Assembly: GCA_003135255.1 (NCBI GenBank)
Contig: PLAX01000196.1
Coordinates: 1 to 5,621, forward strand
Length of the DNA stretch: 5,621 nucleotides
Direction of reading: 5' to 3'
Source: Candidatus Dormiibacterota bacterium
Lineage (GTDB): Bacteria; Chloroflexota; Dormibacteria; Aeolococcales; Aeolococcaceae
The notes under the pieces are model-generated. The model was given only the letters and a program-made list of their open reading frames with translations. It had not been told where the DNA came from and made no database searches. Positions 1 through 5,171 of this stretch are shown one piece after another (position 1 is the stretch's first letter; each line of letters starts with the position of its first letter). The position numbers were made by a program, and so were the translations under genes.

Positions 1-1015
1 CCCGGGCCACCTCGTCGCCGCGGGTGATGCCGCCGAAGATGTTGATGAAGATGCCGCGGACATCGGGGTCGCTCAGGATCATGGCGAGCGAGCTCCGCAC
101 CTTCTCGGCGTTGGCGCCGCCGCCGATGTCCAGGAAGTTGTTGGGCCGGCCCCCCACCTGCTGGACCAGGTCCAGGGTGTTCATGGCGAGCCCGGCACCG
201 TTGCCGATGCAGCCGATGCTGCCGCCGGGGAGGTGGACGTAGGTGAGCCCGCGCCGCTTGGCCTCGGCCTCGTAGGGGTCCTCACCGGTGCGGCCGTCCT
301 CGCCCTCCAGATCGAGGGCCAGCTCGGCGGCCAGATCCCGGTGCCGGTACTCAGCGCTCTCGTCCACCTCCAGCTTGCCGTCGGCGGCGACCAGCCGGCC
401 GTCGGCGGTGAGGGCGAGAGGGTTGATCTCACAGGTGACCGCGTCGAGGTCCACGGCCAGCCGGTAGAGCGTCTGGGCGAGGGGCACCAGGGCGGAGGCG
501 AGGCGGCCCCGCGCCTCGGTCAGCGCGGGTGCGAGAGCGAGCGCCGAGAAGGCGAGCTCGCGCACCTCGAACGGCCGGGGACCGGCAAAGGGATCGGGCC
601 AGAGCTTGGCGATCCGCTCCGGGGACGTGGCCGCCACCTCCTCGATCTCCATCCCGCCCGCGGCGGAGAGGATCAGCGCCAGGCGGCGGCGATCGCGATC
701 GAGGGTGATCCCCAGGTACAACTCGTGGGCGATCTCGAGCCCGGCCTCACACCAGACCGAGCGCACCGGGTAGCCGCGGATCTCCATGGCCAGGATGCGA
801 GCAGCCTCGCGGTGCGCCTCCTCGGGCGAGGAGACGACAGCGATGCCACCCGCCTTGCCCCGCCCGCCGATCGGCACCTGGGCCTTGACCGCCACCCGGC
901 CCAGCTCGCGAGCGGCGGCGGCGGCCTCGTCCGGAGTGCGGGCCAGCCGGCCCGCGGGCACCTCGATGCCGACCCGGGCGAATTGCCGCTTGGCCTGGTA
1001 CTCGAGAAGCTTCAT
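1..1015 (-). CDS. sucC: Succinyl-CoA synthetase (ADP-forming) beta subunit, C-terminus cut by window edge
   Basis: This is the beta subunit of succinate-CoA ligase, which makes succinate plus ATP (or GTP) from succinyl-CoA in the cytosolic TCA cycle, working with the alpha subunit SucD. The reading frame is open for 338 codons from the ATG at 1015 to the left edge. It starts MKLLEYQAK, the usual SucC opening, and has the ATP-grasp loop GGRGKAGG at residues 50-57. The metal-binding motif CEINP follows (E196, N198), with the matching DGK aspartate at D212. The C-terminal ligase domain shows IGCIGNGAGLAM, NNFLDIGGGA and INIFGGITR. SucC proteins are usually about 385-400 residues, so roughly 50 are missing beyond the edge. 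sucD would be expected further left but is not visible. No Shine-Dalgarno precedes the ATG, and a TACACT hexamer 8 bases upstream suggests a leaderless mRNA. Family identification is very secure; ATP versus GTP preference cannot be read. Confidence 0.97.
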   Translation of the reverse strand, partial: MKLLEYQAKRQFARVGIEVPAGRLARTPDEAAAAARELGRVAVKAQVPIGGRGKAGGIAVVSSPEEAHREAARILAMEIRGYPVRSVWCEAGLEIAHELYLGITLDRDRRRLALILSAAGGMEIEEVAATSPERIAKLWPDPFAGPRPFEVRELAFSALALAPALTEARGRLASALVPLAQTLYRLAVDLDAVTCEINPLALTADGRLVAADGKLEVDESAEYRHRDLAAELALDLEGEDGRTGEDPYEAEAKRRGLTYVHLPGGSIGCIGNGAGLAMNTLDLVQQVGGRPNNFLDIGGGANAEKVRSSLAMILSDPDVRGIFINIFGGITRGDEVAR

Positions 1016-1023
1016 GGCGATCG

Positions 1024-1029
1024 AGTGTA
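1024..1029 (-). promoter_or_regulatory. Probable -10 element of sucC (leaderless start)
   Basis: On the minus strand TACACT fits the TANNNT -10 consensus and lies 8 bases before the sucC ATG, with CGATCGCC between. This would start transcription at or very near the ATG. No purine-rich ribosome binding site is seen, which fits leaderless translation. No convincing -35 hexamer is visible about 17 bases further upstream. The same hexamer, at similar spacing, precedes the antitoxin gene at 4434. Confidence 0.42.
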
Positions 1030-1063
1030 CGGATGAGGGGGGAGACCGGGTCGCGCGTGGTGG

Positions 1064-1204
1064 GGAGCTGATCTCTACCGGCTCCACGCACCCTGTCACG
1101 TCGACGCCGAGGCCCTCTCCGCGGTGGCGCGGTTGACCCGGGCCGGGAGCCTCCCGGAGAGCCAGGTCCCGCACTGCCTGGAGGCGGTCGCGGCAGCCCG
1201 CTGG
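1064..1204 (+). pseudogene. Probable remnant of a VapC-type PIN-domain toxin gene
   Basis: The plus-strand frame starting at 1064 reads GADLYRLHAPCHVDAEALSA followed by VARLTRAGSLPESQVPHCLE and AVAAARW. This resembles the central helices of one VapC group, where a LHAP..LD.EVLSALRRL.R.GELSE pattern is followed by an alanine/leucine-rich helix. The glutamate in VDAEAL would be the second catalytic acid. The N-terminal strand with the first PIN aspartate is absent: a TGA lies in frame at 1034, and the sucC start follows closely. The C-terminal part with the remaining acidic residues is not recognisable, because the frame continues to 1348 as a low-complexity arginine/proline tail. I infer a truncated toxin gene, unrelated in position to the intact pair at 4434-5092. 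The comparison is from memory of the family, not an alignment, so chance resemblance is possible. Confidence 0.4.
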
Positions 1205-1238
1205 ACGGGTCTGGCTCGTGCGGCGGCGAGGGCAGGGT

Positions 1239-1304
1239 GTCCCCCCTTCCATGAAACCCGTTTGGGACGCGCGTGTCCTAAACCGCCCTGTGCGAGGGGG
1301 GGAC
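1239..1304. repeat. Nested inverted repeat, potential two-tier RNA hairpin
   Basis: The outer arms GTCCCCCC (1239-1246) and GGGGGGAC (1297-1304) are perfect complements. Nested inside are GTTTGGGAC (1260-1268) and GTCCTAAAC (1275-1283), which pair over 9 bases (one G-U as plus-strand RNA, one A-C mismatch as minus-strand RNA) around the loop GCGCGT. The two unpaired segments between the tiers are both exactly 13 bases. CAGGG at 1233-1237 is also complementary to CCCTG at 1286-1290, which would allow a pseudoknot-like alternative. It could be a transcription end for the reductase gene, a structured RNA, an operator, or the remnant of a small mobile repeat. No T-run follows on either strand. 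The complementarity is read directly; function is unknown. Confidence 0.55.
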
Positions 1305-1410
1305 GGCCCGAGGAGGCTCGACGCGATCGGCCTTCTCGGCGCAGTTGACGAAGCGACCTGGCGGCGACGGGGCCAGCCGCCGCCGTGATGAGGTGACGCT
1401 GAGCTGCGCG

Positions 1411-2361
1411 CTACCCCTCGGGCGGTCGCCGCGAGGGTGCGATGGCGTCCAGCTCCTCCAGGTCCTCCGGACTCGGCACCCACTCCGCGGCCTCGACGTT
1501 GGCCAGCACCTGCTCGGGCTGGCTCGCCCCCGCGATGACCGAGACCACCGCCGGCTGGGCCAAGAGGCCCCCGATGGCGACGCCGAGGAGGTCGGTCCCC
1601 TTGTGGCGGGCGTAGGCGGAGAGGCCCTCGACGATGTCGAAGTTGGCGTCGGTGAGGAACTCGTCGCCCGCCTCGTCGGAGAGCCGGCCCCCCTCGGGGG
1701 CGGTCTCACCGCGCCGGTACCGCCCGGTGAGCAGGCCCCGCATCAGAGGGAAGTACGGGATCAGGCCGAGGCCGAAGTGCTCACAGGCCGGGGCCACGTC
1801 GGCCTCGGCACCGCGGTTGAGCAGGCTGTACTCGTTCTGGGCGCTGACGAAGCGGTTGGAATGGTGGATGTACGAGGTCCAATCGGCGTCGGCGATCTGC
1901 CAGCCGCTGAAGTTTGAGCAGCCGATGTAGCGGACCTTGCCCTCGCGGACCAGGTCGTCGAGCGCCGAGAGGGTCTCCTCGATGGGCGTGTCGGCGTCGG
2001 GGACGTGGATCTGGTAGAGGTCGATCCAGTCGGTCCCGAGCCGGTGCAGGCTGGCCTCCACCCCGGAGCGGATGTGGCGACGCGACGCGCCCGCGTTGTA
2101 CACGCCCTCCCCCATCTGAGCGCCCACCTTGGTCGCCACGATGGCGGCATCACGCCTGCCGCGCAGCGCCGCCCCCAGAAGGTGCTCGGACTCGCCGCCG
2201 CCGTAGACGTCGGCGGTGTCGAAGAAGGTGACCCCGGCGTCGAGGGCCGCGTGCACGATGCGCGCCACCCCGGCGGCGTCCACCCGGCGGCCAAACTGGT
2301 TGCACCCCACCCCGACGACCGACACCTCAAGCCCAGACTCGCCGACGCGACGGAACTCCAT
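1411..2361 (-). CDS. Aldo/keto reductase family protein
   Basis: This is an NAD(P)H-dependent oxidoreductase of the aldo/keto reductase superfamily (TIM barrel, cytosolic), reducing aldehydes or ketones to alcohols; the substrate cannot be read. From the chosen start the protein has 316 residues, normal for the bacterial YajO/Gsp69-like branch. It opens MEFRRVGESGLEVS, the usual first strand. The catalytic tetrad is complete: D48 and Y53 in FFDTADVYGGGESE, K78 in IVATKVG, and H119 in LYQIHVPD. GCSNFSGWQ at 147-155 and the cofactor-binding VIAGASQPEQVLANVEA near 275-291 are also typical. The frame is open to an ATG at 2409 (332 residues), but the 16 extra residues have no family counterpart. 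The internal ATG at 2361 has a strong ribosome binding site, so I prefer it. It is divergent from the F420-dependent NADP reductase gene, and its promoter was not resolved. Confidence 0.93.
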   Translation of the reverse strand: MEFRRVGESGLEVSVVGVGCNQFGRRVDAAGVARIVHAALDAGVTFFDTADVYGGGESEHLLGAALRGRRDAAIVATKVGAQMGEGVYNAGASRRHIRSGVEASLHRLGTDWIDLYQIHVPDADTPIEETLSALDDLVREGKVRYIGCSNFSGWQIADADWTSYIHHSNRFVSAQNEYSLLNRGAEADVAPACEHFGLGLIPYFPLMRGLLTGRYRRGETAPEGGRLSDEAGDEFLTDANFDIVEGLSAYARHKGTDLLGVAIGGLLAQPAVVSVIAGASQPEQVLANVEAAEWVPSPEDLEELDAIAPSRRPPEG

Positions 2362-2369
2362 CTGCTCCA

Positions 2370-2376
2370 CTCCCTC
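2370..2376 (-). promoter_or_regulatory. Shine-Dalgarno site fixing the aldo/keto reductase start
   Basis: On the minus strand GAGGGAG lies 8 bases before the ATG at 2361. It is the only clear Shine-Dalgarno for any gene in the window. It supports this internal ATG over the upstream in-frame ATG at 2409, which has neither a ribosome binding site nor a nearby TANNNT hexamer. Confidence 0.7.
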
Positions 2377-2431
2377 GACCTGGGCCAGCGGCCCGCTCGG
2401 ATCACCCATTCTGACCGAGCGGGCGTCTCAA

Positions 2432-2441
2432 CCGGCGCCGG
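2432..2441. promoter_or_regulatory. GC palindrome in the divergent reductase intergenic region
   Basis: CCGGCGCCGG is a perfect 10-base palindrome located about where the -35 region of the rightward reductase gene would be (its -10 is at 2455). It could be an operator serving the divergent pair. GC-only palindromes are common by chance in DNA of this composition, so the assignment is weak. Confidence 0.2.
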
Positions 2442-2454
2442 GCTCTGTACCCCA

Positions 2455-2460
2455 TAGACT
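2455..2460 (+). promoter_or_regulatory. Probable -10 element of the F420-dependent NADP reductase gene (leaderless)
   Basis: TAGACT matches TANNNT and is followed by TGGCAG and directly by the ATG at 2467. This places the transcription start at or next to the start codon. No Shine-Dalgarno is present, and no good -35 is visible. The TGGC after the hexamer recurs in front of two other genes in this window. Confidence 0.5.
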
Positions 2461-2466
2461 TGGCAG

Positions 2467-3123
2467 ATGCCTCAGACCATGGCCCTGATCGGCGGTACCG
2501 GCCGGCTCGGCCCCGGACTTGCACTCCGGCTGTCCCGCGGAGGCCTGCCCGTCATCATCGGCTCCCGCGACCTGCAGCACGCCCTCGACGCCGCTGAACG
2601 GGTCACGGCTCTGGACGGAGTGACGAGGATCAGGGGCGCCACCAACGCCGACGCCGCGGCCAGCGCGGACCTGGCCATCCTGACCGTCCCCTACGAAGCG
2701 CAGACGGGACTCCTCCCCGATCTTGCCGGGCCACTCGCCGGCAAGGTGGTGGTCAGCACCACGGTCCCGGTCCGCTTCGACCCGGCGCTCGGCCCGGTGG
2801 CGGTGAAGGTCGACGAGGGCTCTGCCGCGGAACAGGTTGCGGCGCTGCTCCCCACCAGCCGGATCGTGGGCGGTTTCCACACCGTGAGCAGCGTGCACCT
2901 GAGCCGCCTCGATCGGGACCTCGACGAGGATGTCCTCCTCTGCGGCGATGACGACGGAGCCAAGGCGGACGTCCGCCGCATCGCCGGCGTCATCCCCGGG
3001 CTGCGGGTGGTGGACGCGGGCCGTCTCGGCAACGCCCACCACCTCGAACAGCTGACCGTCCTTCTGCTCAGCATCAATCGCCTGTCCCGTCGTTCGGTGG
3101 GAGTCCGCCTGACCGGCCTCTGA
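2467..3123 (+). CDS. npdG: F420-dependent NADP(+) reductase (Fno/NpdG family)
   Basis: The enzyme transfers hydride between coenzyme F420 and NADP, and in F420-using bacteria usually supplies reduced F420 from NADPH in the cytosol. The 218-residue length is normal for the family. The Rossmann fold opens with ALIGGTGRLG, with T11 in the dinucleotide loop. S33 and R34 in IIGSRD sit where archaeal Fno binds the NADP 2'-phosphate. AILTVPYEA (70-78) and KVVVSTTVPV (93-102) follow as the next strands. The C-terminal half has VGGFHTV (134-140), LCGDDD (158-163), VVDAGRLGNAHHLEQLT (181-197) and the family-like terminus GVRLTGL, all colinear with Archaeoglobus fulgidus Fno as I recall it. The ATG directly follows a -10-like hexamer, so the mRNA is probably leaderless. 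Its presence implies the host makes F420. It is divergent from an aldo/keto reductase gene. Family assignment is secure; direction in vivo is inferred. Confidence 0.93.
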   Translation: MPQTMALIGGTGRLGPGLALRLSRGGLPVIIGSRDLQHALDAAERVTALDGVTRIRGATNADAAASADLAILTVPYEAQTGLLPDLAGPLAGKVVVSTTVPVRFDPALGPVAVKVDEGSAAEQVAALLPTSRIVGGFHTVSSVHLSRLDRDLDEDVLLCGDDDGAKADVRRIAGVIPGLRVVDAGRLGNAHHLEQLTVLLLSINRLSRRSVGVRLTGL

Positions 3124-3147
3124 CCTGGGCTCGGCTCACCTGCGCGG

Positions 3148-3191
3148 TGGCGCCGTGAAGGCCGGCGATCCCTGCTACGGTTGGCGCCGTG
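3148..3191 (+). repeat. Direct repeat of TGGCGCCGTG before and across the transporter start
   Basis: TGGCGCCGTG occurs at 3148-3157 and again at 3182-3191, 34 bases apart. The second copy includes the GTG start codon of the transporter gene. Only the second copy has a TANNNT hexamer in front of it, and the first GTG is out of frame with the gene. It may be a small local duplication of a start module or a paired binding site; chance is also possible because GGCGCC is frequent here. Confidence 0.4.
3173..3181 (+). promoter_or_regulatory. Probable extended -10 element of the AI-2E family transporter gene
   Basis: TGCTACGGT contains TACGGT (TANNNT) preceded by TGC, an extended -10 pattern. The spacer TGGCGCC then leads straight into the GTG at 3189. 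There is no Shine-Dalgarno, so a leaderless mRNA is likely. The module shares 12 of 14 bases (TGCTAC..TTGGCG) with the antitoxin promoter at 4419-4432. Confidence 0.5.
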
Positions 3192-4418
3192 TCCGAGACC
3201 AGCAAGCCGGCGGCGCGGGGAGCCCGGAGCGAGGGCGCAGCGCCCGCCGAGCCAGCACCCGTCCCCCCGCACCTCGGGGAGCGCAGGCGTGACGTGCGCC
3301 AGGTGGTGAAGATGCGCACGCTGGTCGGGGCGGCGCTCATCGTCCTGCTGGTCCTCGGCCTCGTCTTTGTGATCGTCCAGGTCGCCAGCCTCGTGCTCCT
3401 CTTCCTGATCGCTGTGGTGATCGCCGAGGGGGTGCGGCCACTCGTCTCCCGGGTCCAGGAGCTGCACCTCCCGCGCGCCGCAGCCATCGCCGTCGTCTAC
3501 CTGCTGGTGCTCGCCGTTCTGGTGGTCATCGTCGCCCTGCTGGTCCAGCCGGTGGTGAGCGAGGCGGAGAGCCTGGCCAGGCACTTCCCCGCGTACCAGA
3601 AATCCGCGGTCCACTTCATCACCACGGTCGAGAGGCACGTCGGCATCAGCAACGCCCAGCTCACCGGCCAGGTGGAGGGGGCCCTGGGACAGGCCGGCCA
3701 GGACCTGGTCACCATCGGCGGCACCATCGCCGGGGCCGTGGCCGATCTCATCCTGGTGCTGGTGATGAGCTTCCTCTGGCTCACCACCAGCGACAGGCTC
3801 AAGTCGTTCGTGGTCGACCTCTTCCCGCCCCGCGCGCAGGCGCTGGTCGTCGAGGTCATCCAGGACACCGGCTACCGGATGGGCGGCTACCTCCGAGCGG
3901 TCGCGATCAACATGGTCGTGGTCGGCGTCGCGACCGGTATCGCCTGCGCCGTGCTCCGGCTGCCCAGCCCCATCCTTCTCGGCCTCTTCGCCGGCATCGC
4001 CGCAGCCGTCCCGATGATCGGTGCCATCCTCGGCGTGGTCCCGGCGGCGCTGCTCGGCCTCACGGTGTCGCCGGAGTACCCCGTGCTGGTGCTGGTGGTG
4101 CTCGGGGTGTTCCAGATGGTGGATGCCAACACGGTCGTGCCGGTGGTGATGAACCGGGTGCTCGCCCTCCCCGCGCTGGCCGTGGTGCTGGCCCTGGTGG
4201 TGGGATGGGTGCTCGCCGGCCTGATCGGGTCGCTCCTCGCCGTGCCGATCGCCGCCGCTCTGCAGGTGCAGGTCTCCCGGGTGCTGGTGCCCTACGTCCA
4301 TCACATCCAGGGACGGCCCGACCCGGCCTACCTCGCCGCCTTCGGCCGGACGCCGACCCCCGAGGGACCGGGCGTCCCCGCCGCCCGAGATGGATCCGTA
4401 GCAGATCGTAGCTCATAG
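3189..4418 (+). CDS. AI-2E family transporter (PerM/TqsA/UPF0118 superfamily)
   Basis: This is an integral inner-membrane protein of 409 residues. Named members export autoinducer-2 (TqsA), act in Na+/H+ antiport or have no known substrate, so the cargo cannot be stated. Residues 1-42 are a cytosolic Ala/Pro-rich tail. Hydrophobic segments lie near 43-63, 66-80 and 97-122. The family's typical soluble helical segment follows (about 123-178), ending in GGTIAGAVADLILVLVMSF, then segments at 181-199, 236-257, 261-292, 297-320 and 326-357. Signature stretches are VPMIGAILGVVPA (274-286), VDANTVVPVV (311-320) and the final VGWVLAGLIGSLLAVPIAAA (338-357), matching the conserved C-terminal family core. 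A hydrophilic tail of about 45 residues ends the protein. The GTG at 3189 follows a -10-like hexamer with no ribosome binding site. The stop codon lies inside the vapBC operator, so this gene has no room for its own terminator. Confidence 0.92.
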   Translation: MSETSKPAARGARSEGAAPAEPAPVPPHLGERRRDVRQVVKMRTLVGAALIVLLVLGLVFVIVQVASLVLLFLIAVVIAEGVRPLVSRVQELHLPRAAAIAVVYLLVLAVLVVIVALLVQPVVSEAESLARHFPAYQKSAVHFITTVERHVGISNAQLTGQVEGALGQAGQDLVTIGGTIAGAVADLILVLVMSFLWLTTSDRLKSFVVDLFPPRAQALVVEVIQDTGYRMGGYLRAVAINMVVVGVATGIACAVLRLPSPILLGLFAGIAAAVPMIGAILGVVPAALLGLTVSPEYPVLVLVVLGVFQMVDANTVVPVVMNRVLALPALAVVLALVVGWVLAGLIGSLLAVPIAAALQVQVSRVLVPYVHHIQGRPDPAYLAAFGRTPTPEGPGVPAARDGSVADRSS

Positions 4419-4427
4419 TGCTACACT
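4408..4427 (+). promoter_or_regulatory. vapBC promoter with overlapping inverted-repeat operator
   Basis: TACACT (4422-4427), preceded by TGC, is an extended -10 element that lies 6 bases (TGGCGG) before the antitoxin GTG. An imperfect palindrome, GTAGC (4408-4412) then seven bases then GCTAC (4420-4424), pairs 6 of 8 positions and overlaps the -10. An additional GTAGC occurs at 4398-4402. Antitoxins of this family repress their own operon by binding such repeats, so autoregulation is a reasonable inference. The stop codon of the upstream transporter (4416-4418) lies inside the palindrome. Confidence 0.55.
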
Positions 4428-4433
4428 TGGCGG

Positions 4434-4700
4434 GTGAGCAACACCATCCCGCAGCGGGAGCTGCGCAACCAGAATGCCGCGATCATCGCCGCAGTGAGCG
4501 CGGGCGAGAGCTTCGTGATCACCCGAAATGGGACCCCCGTCGCCGAGCTGCGCCCTGTACGCGGCGGCCGGCGCACCTTCGTGCCCAGGGCGGAGCTGGC
4601 CGAGGTCGCAGCGCACGGTCCTCACATTGACCGTGGGGCGTTCCGGGCCGACCTGGACCGAGTCGTCGACCAGGGGCTGGAGCGGGAGATCTCCGAGTGA
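4434..4700 (+). CDS. vapB: Type II antitoxin, Phd/YefM family (VapB partner)
   Basis: This 88-residue cytosolic antitoxin should bind and block the VapC toxin encoded next to it and repress its own operon. Residues 1-43 form the Phd/YefM DNA-binding fold: IPQRELRNQNAAIIAAVSAG, then ESFVITRNGTPVAELRPV, the characteristic strand-turn-strand with the NG turn. The charged C-terminal part (about 48-88, VPRAELAEVA, FRADLDRVVDQ) is the expected toxin-wrapping tail, disordered without its partner. The GTG start lies 6 bases after a -10-like hexamer without a ribosome binding site, so translation is probably leaderless. The stop overlaps the toxin start by 4 bases (GTGA), giving translational coupling. 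Gene order antitoxin-toxin is standard. The vapB symbol reflects the PIN partner; by fold it is Phd/YefM rather than the AbrB-type VapB. Confidence 0.93.
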   Translation: MSNTIPQRELRNQNAAIIAAVSAGESFVITRNGTPVAELRPVRGGRRTFVPRAELAEVAAHGPHIDRGAFRADLDRVVDQGLEREISE

Positions 4701-5092
4701 CGGCGGGGCTGCTCGACACCTCGGTCGTCATCGACTGGGACGATCCGCGGGTCGTGGCCGCCCTGCCCGAGGAGGTGGCGGTGTCGTCCGTTACCCTCGC
4801 CGAGCTGGCGGCGGGGCCGCACCTGGCGGCGGAGCCGGCGGAGCGCGCGCGCCGTCAGGCGAGGCTCCAGCAGGTCGAGGCGCTCTTCGACCCCATCGAC
4901 TTCGACCGCGCGGCGGCGCGCAGCTACGGCCAGGTGGTCGCTGCGGTGGCACTCTCTGGGCGTTCGCACCGCGGGCGGGTCGCCGACCTCCTCATCGCGG
5001 CCAGCGCCCATGCGCGCGGGCTGACGGTCTACACGCGCAACCCGGACGACTTCTCAGGCCTGGAAACGCTCGTCACCGTGATCCAGGTCTGA
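4697..5092 (+). CDS. vapC: VapC-family PIN-domain ribonuclease toxin
   Basis: This 131-residue toxin is expected to be a Mg2+-dependent endoribonuclease that cuts tRNA or rRNA when freed from its antitoxin; the target cannot be read. The PIN domain is complete. D7 lies in LLDTSVVID, E36 in VSSVTLAELAAG, D97 in GRVADLLIAASAHARG, and D117/D118 in VYTRNPDDFSGL, so all four acidic active-site positions are present and the protein should be active. The alanine/arginine-rich helices between about 45 and 62 are normal for the family. Its GTG start overlaps the antitoxin stop by 4 bases, so it depends on the antitoxin's transcription and translation. Another PIN-like fragment lies at 1064-1204, which suggests the genome carries several such loci. 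Confidence 0.94.
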   Translation: MTAGLLDTSVVIDWDDPRVVAALPEEVAVSSVTLAELAAGPHLAAEPAERARRQARLQQVEALFDPIDFDRAAARSYGQVVAAVALSGRSHRGRVADLLIAASAHARGLTVYTRNPDDFSGLETLVTVIQV

Positions 5093-5171
5093 GGAGCAGA
5101 CCCTCTGCCGACGGGTCCTCGCGCGGTCGGAATCGGCCGGCGACTGCACCTTGAAGAATGCGAGATCGCGA

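Larger units (their letters stand above)
1016..1410. other. 395-base region between sucC and the aldo/keto reductase gene, without an intact gene
   Basis: Both flanking genes run leftwards, so this is the 3' flank of the reductase gene and the 5' flank of sucC. It contains the sucC -10 element, a plus-strand PIN-like remnant (about 1064-1204) and the nested inverted repeat at 1239-1304. I see no tRNA and no classic intrinsic terminator with a T-run for the reductase gene. The short plus-strand frame 1124-1348 has no recognisable protein beyond the PIN-like stretch. Bases 1305-1410 show nothing I can name. The gap is large for a window where the other spacers are about 100 bases or less. Confidence 0.6.

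Noticed and set aside
233..1036. 267-residue plus-strand open frame across sucC
   Set aside because: It is the in-register complement of sucC codons, lacks family features, and is fully explained by high GC content.
1143..1157. CCGGGAG-C-CTCCCGG perfect palindrome
   Set aside because: With a one-base centre it makes a poor hairpin. GC-only palindromes are expected at this composition, and it lies inside the PIN-like stretch.
1124..1348. A stand-alone 74-residue plus-strand gene with a GTG start
   Set aside because: The recognisable PIN-like sequence begins upstream of this GTG. The C-terminal 35 or so residues are low-complexity Arg/Pro, and there is no ribosome binding site. It is better described as part of a remnant.
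1345..1917. Plus-strand open frames of up to 190 residues opposite the aldo/keto reductase gene
   Set aside because: These are shadows of the minus-strand gene, whose catalytic residues are all intact.
2362..2409. 16-residue N-terminal extension of the aldo/keto reductase from the ATG at 2409
   Set aside because: There is no ribosome binding site or -10 module at 2409, the extra residues do not match the family, and a strong Shine-Dalgarno precedes the ATG at 2361.
2691..4304. 537-residue minus-strand open frame antisense to npdG and the transporter gene
   Set aside because: It is extremely rich in His, Asp and Gly with no recognisable fold, the signature of the complement of a high-GC, hydrophobic-protein gene. 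Both opposing frames are well-identified families.
5096..5130. Small hairpins after vapC (GCAGA/TCTGC and CCGAC/GTCGG) as an intrinsic terminator
   Set aside because: Stems of only 5 base pairs, the second with a 13-base loop, and no T-run follows.
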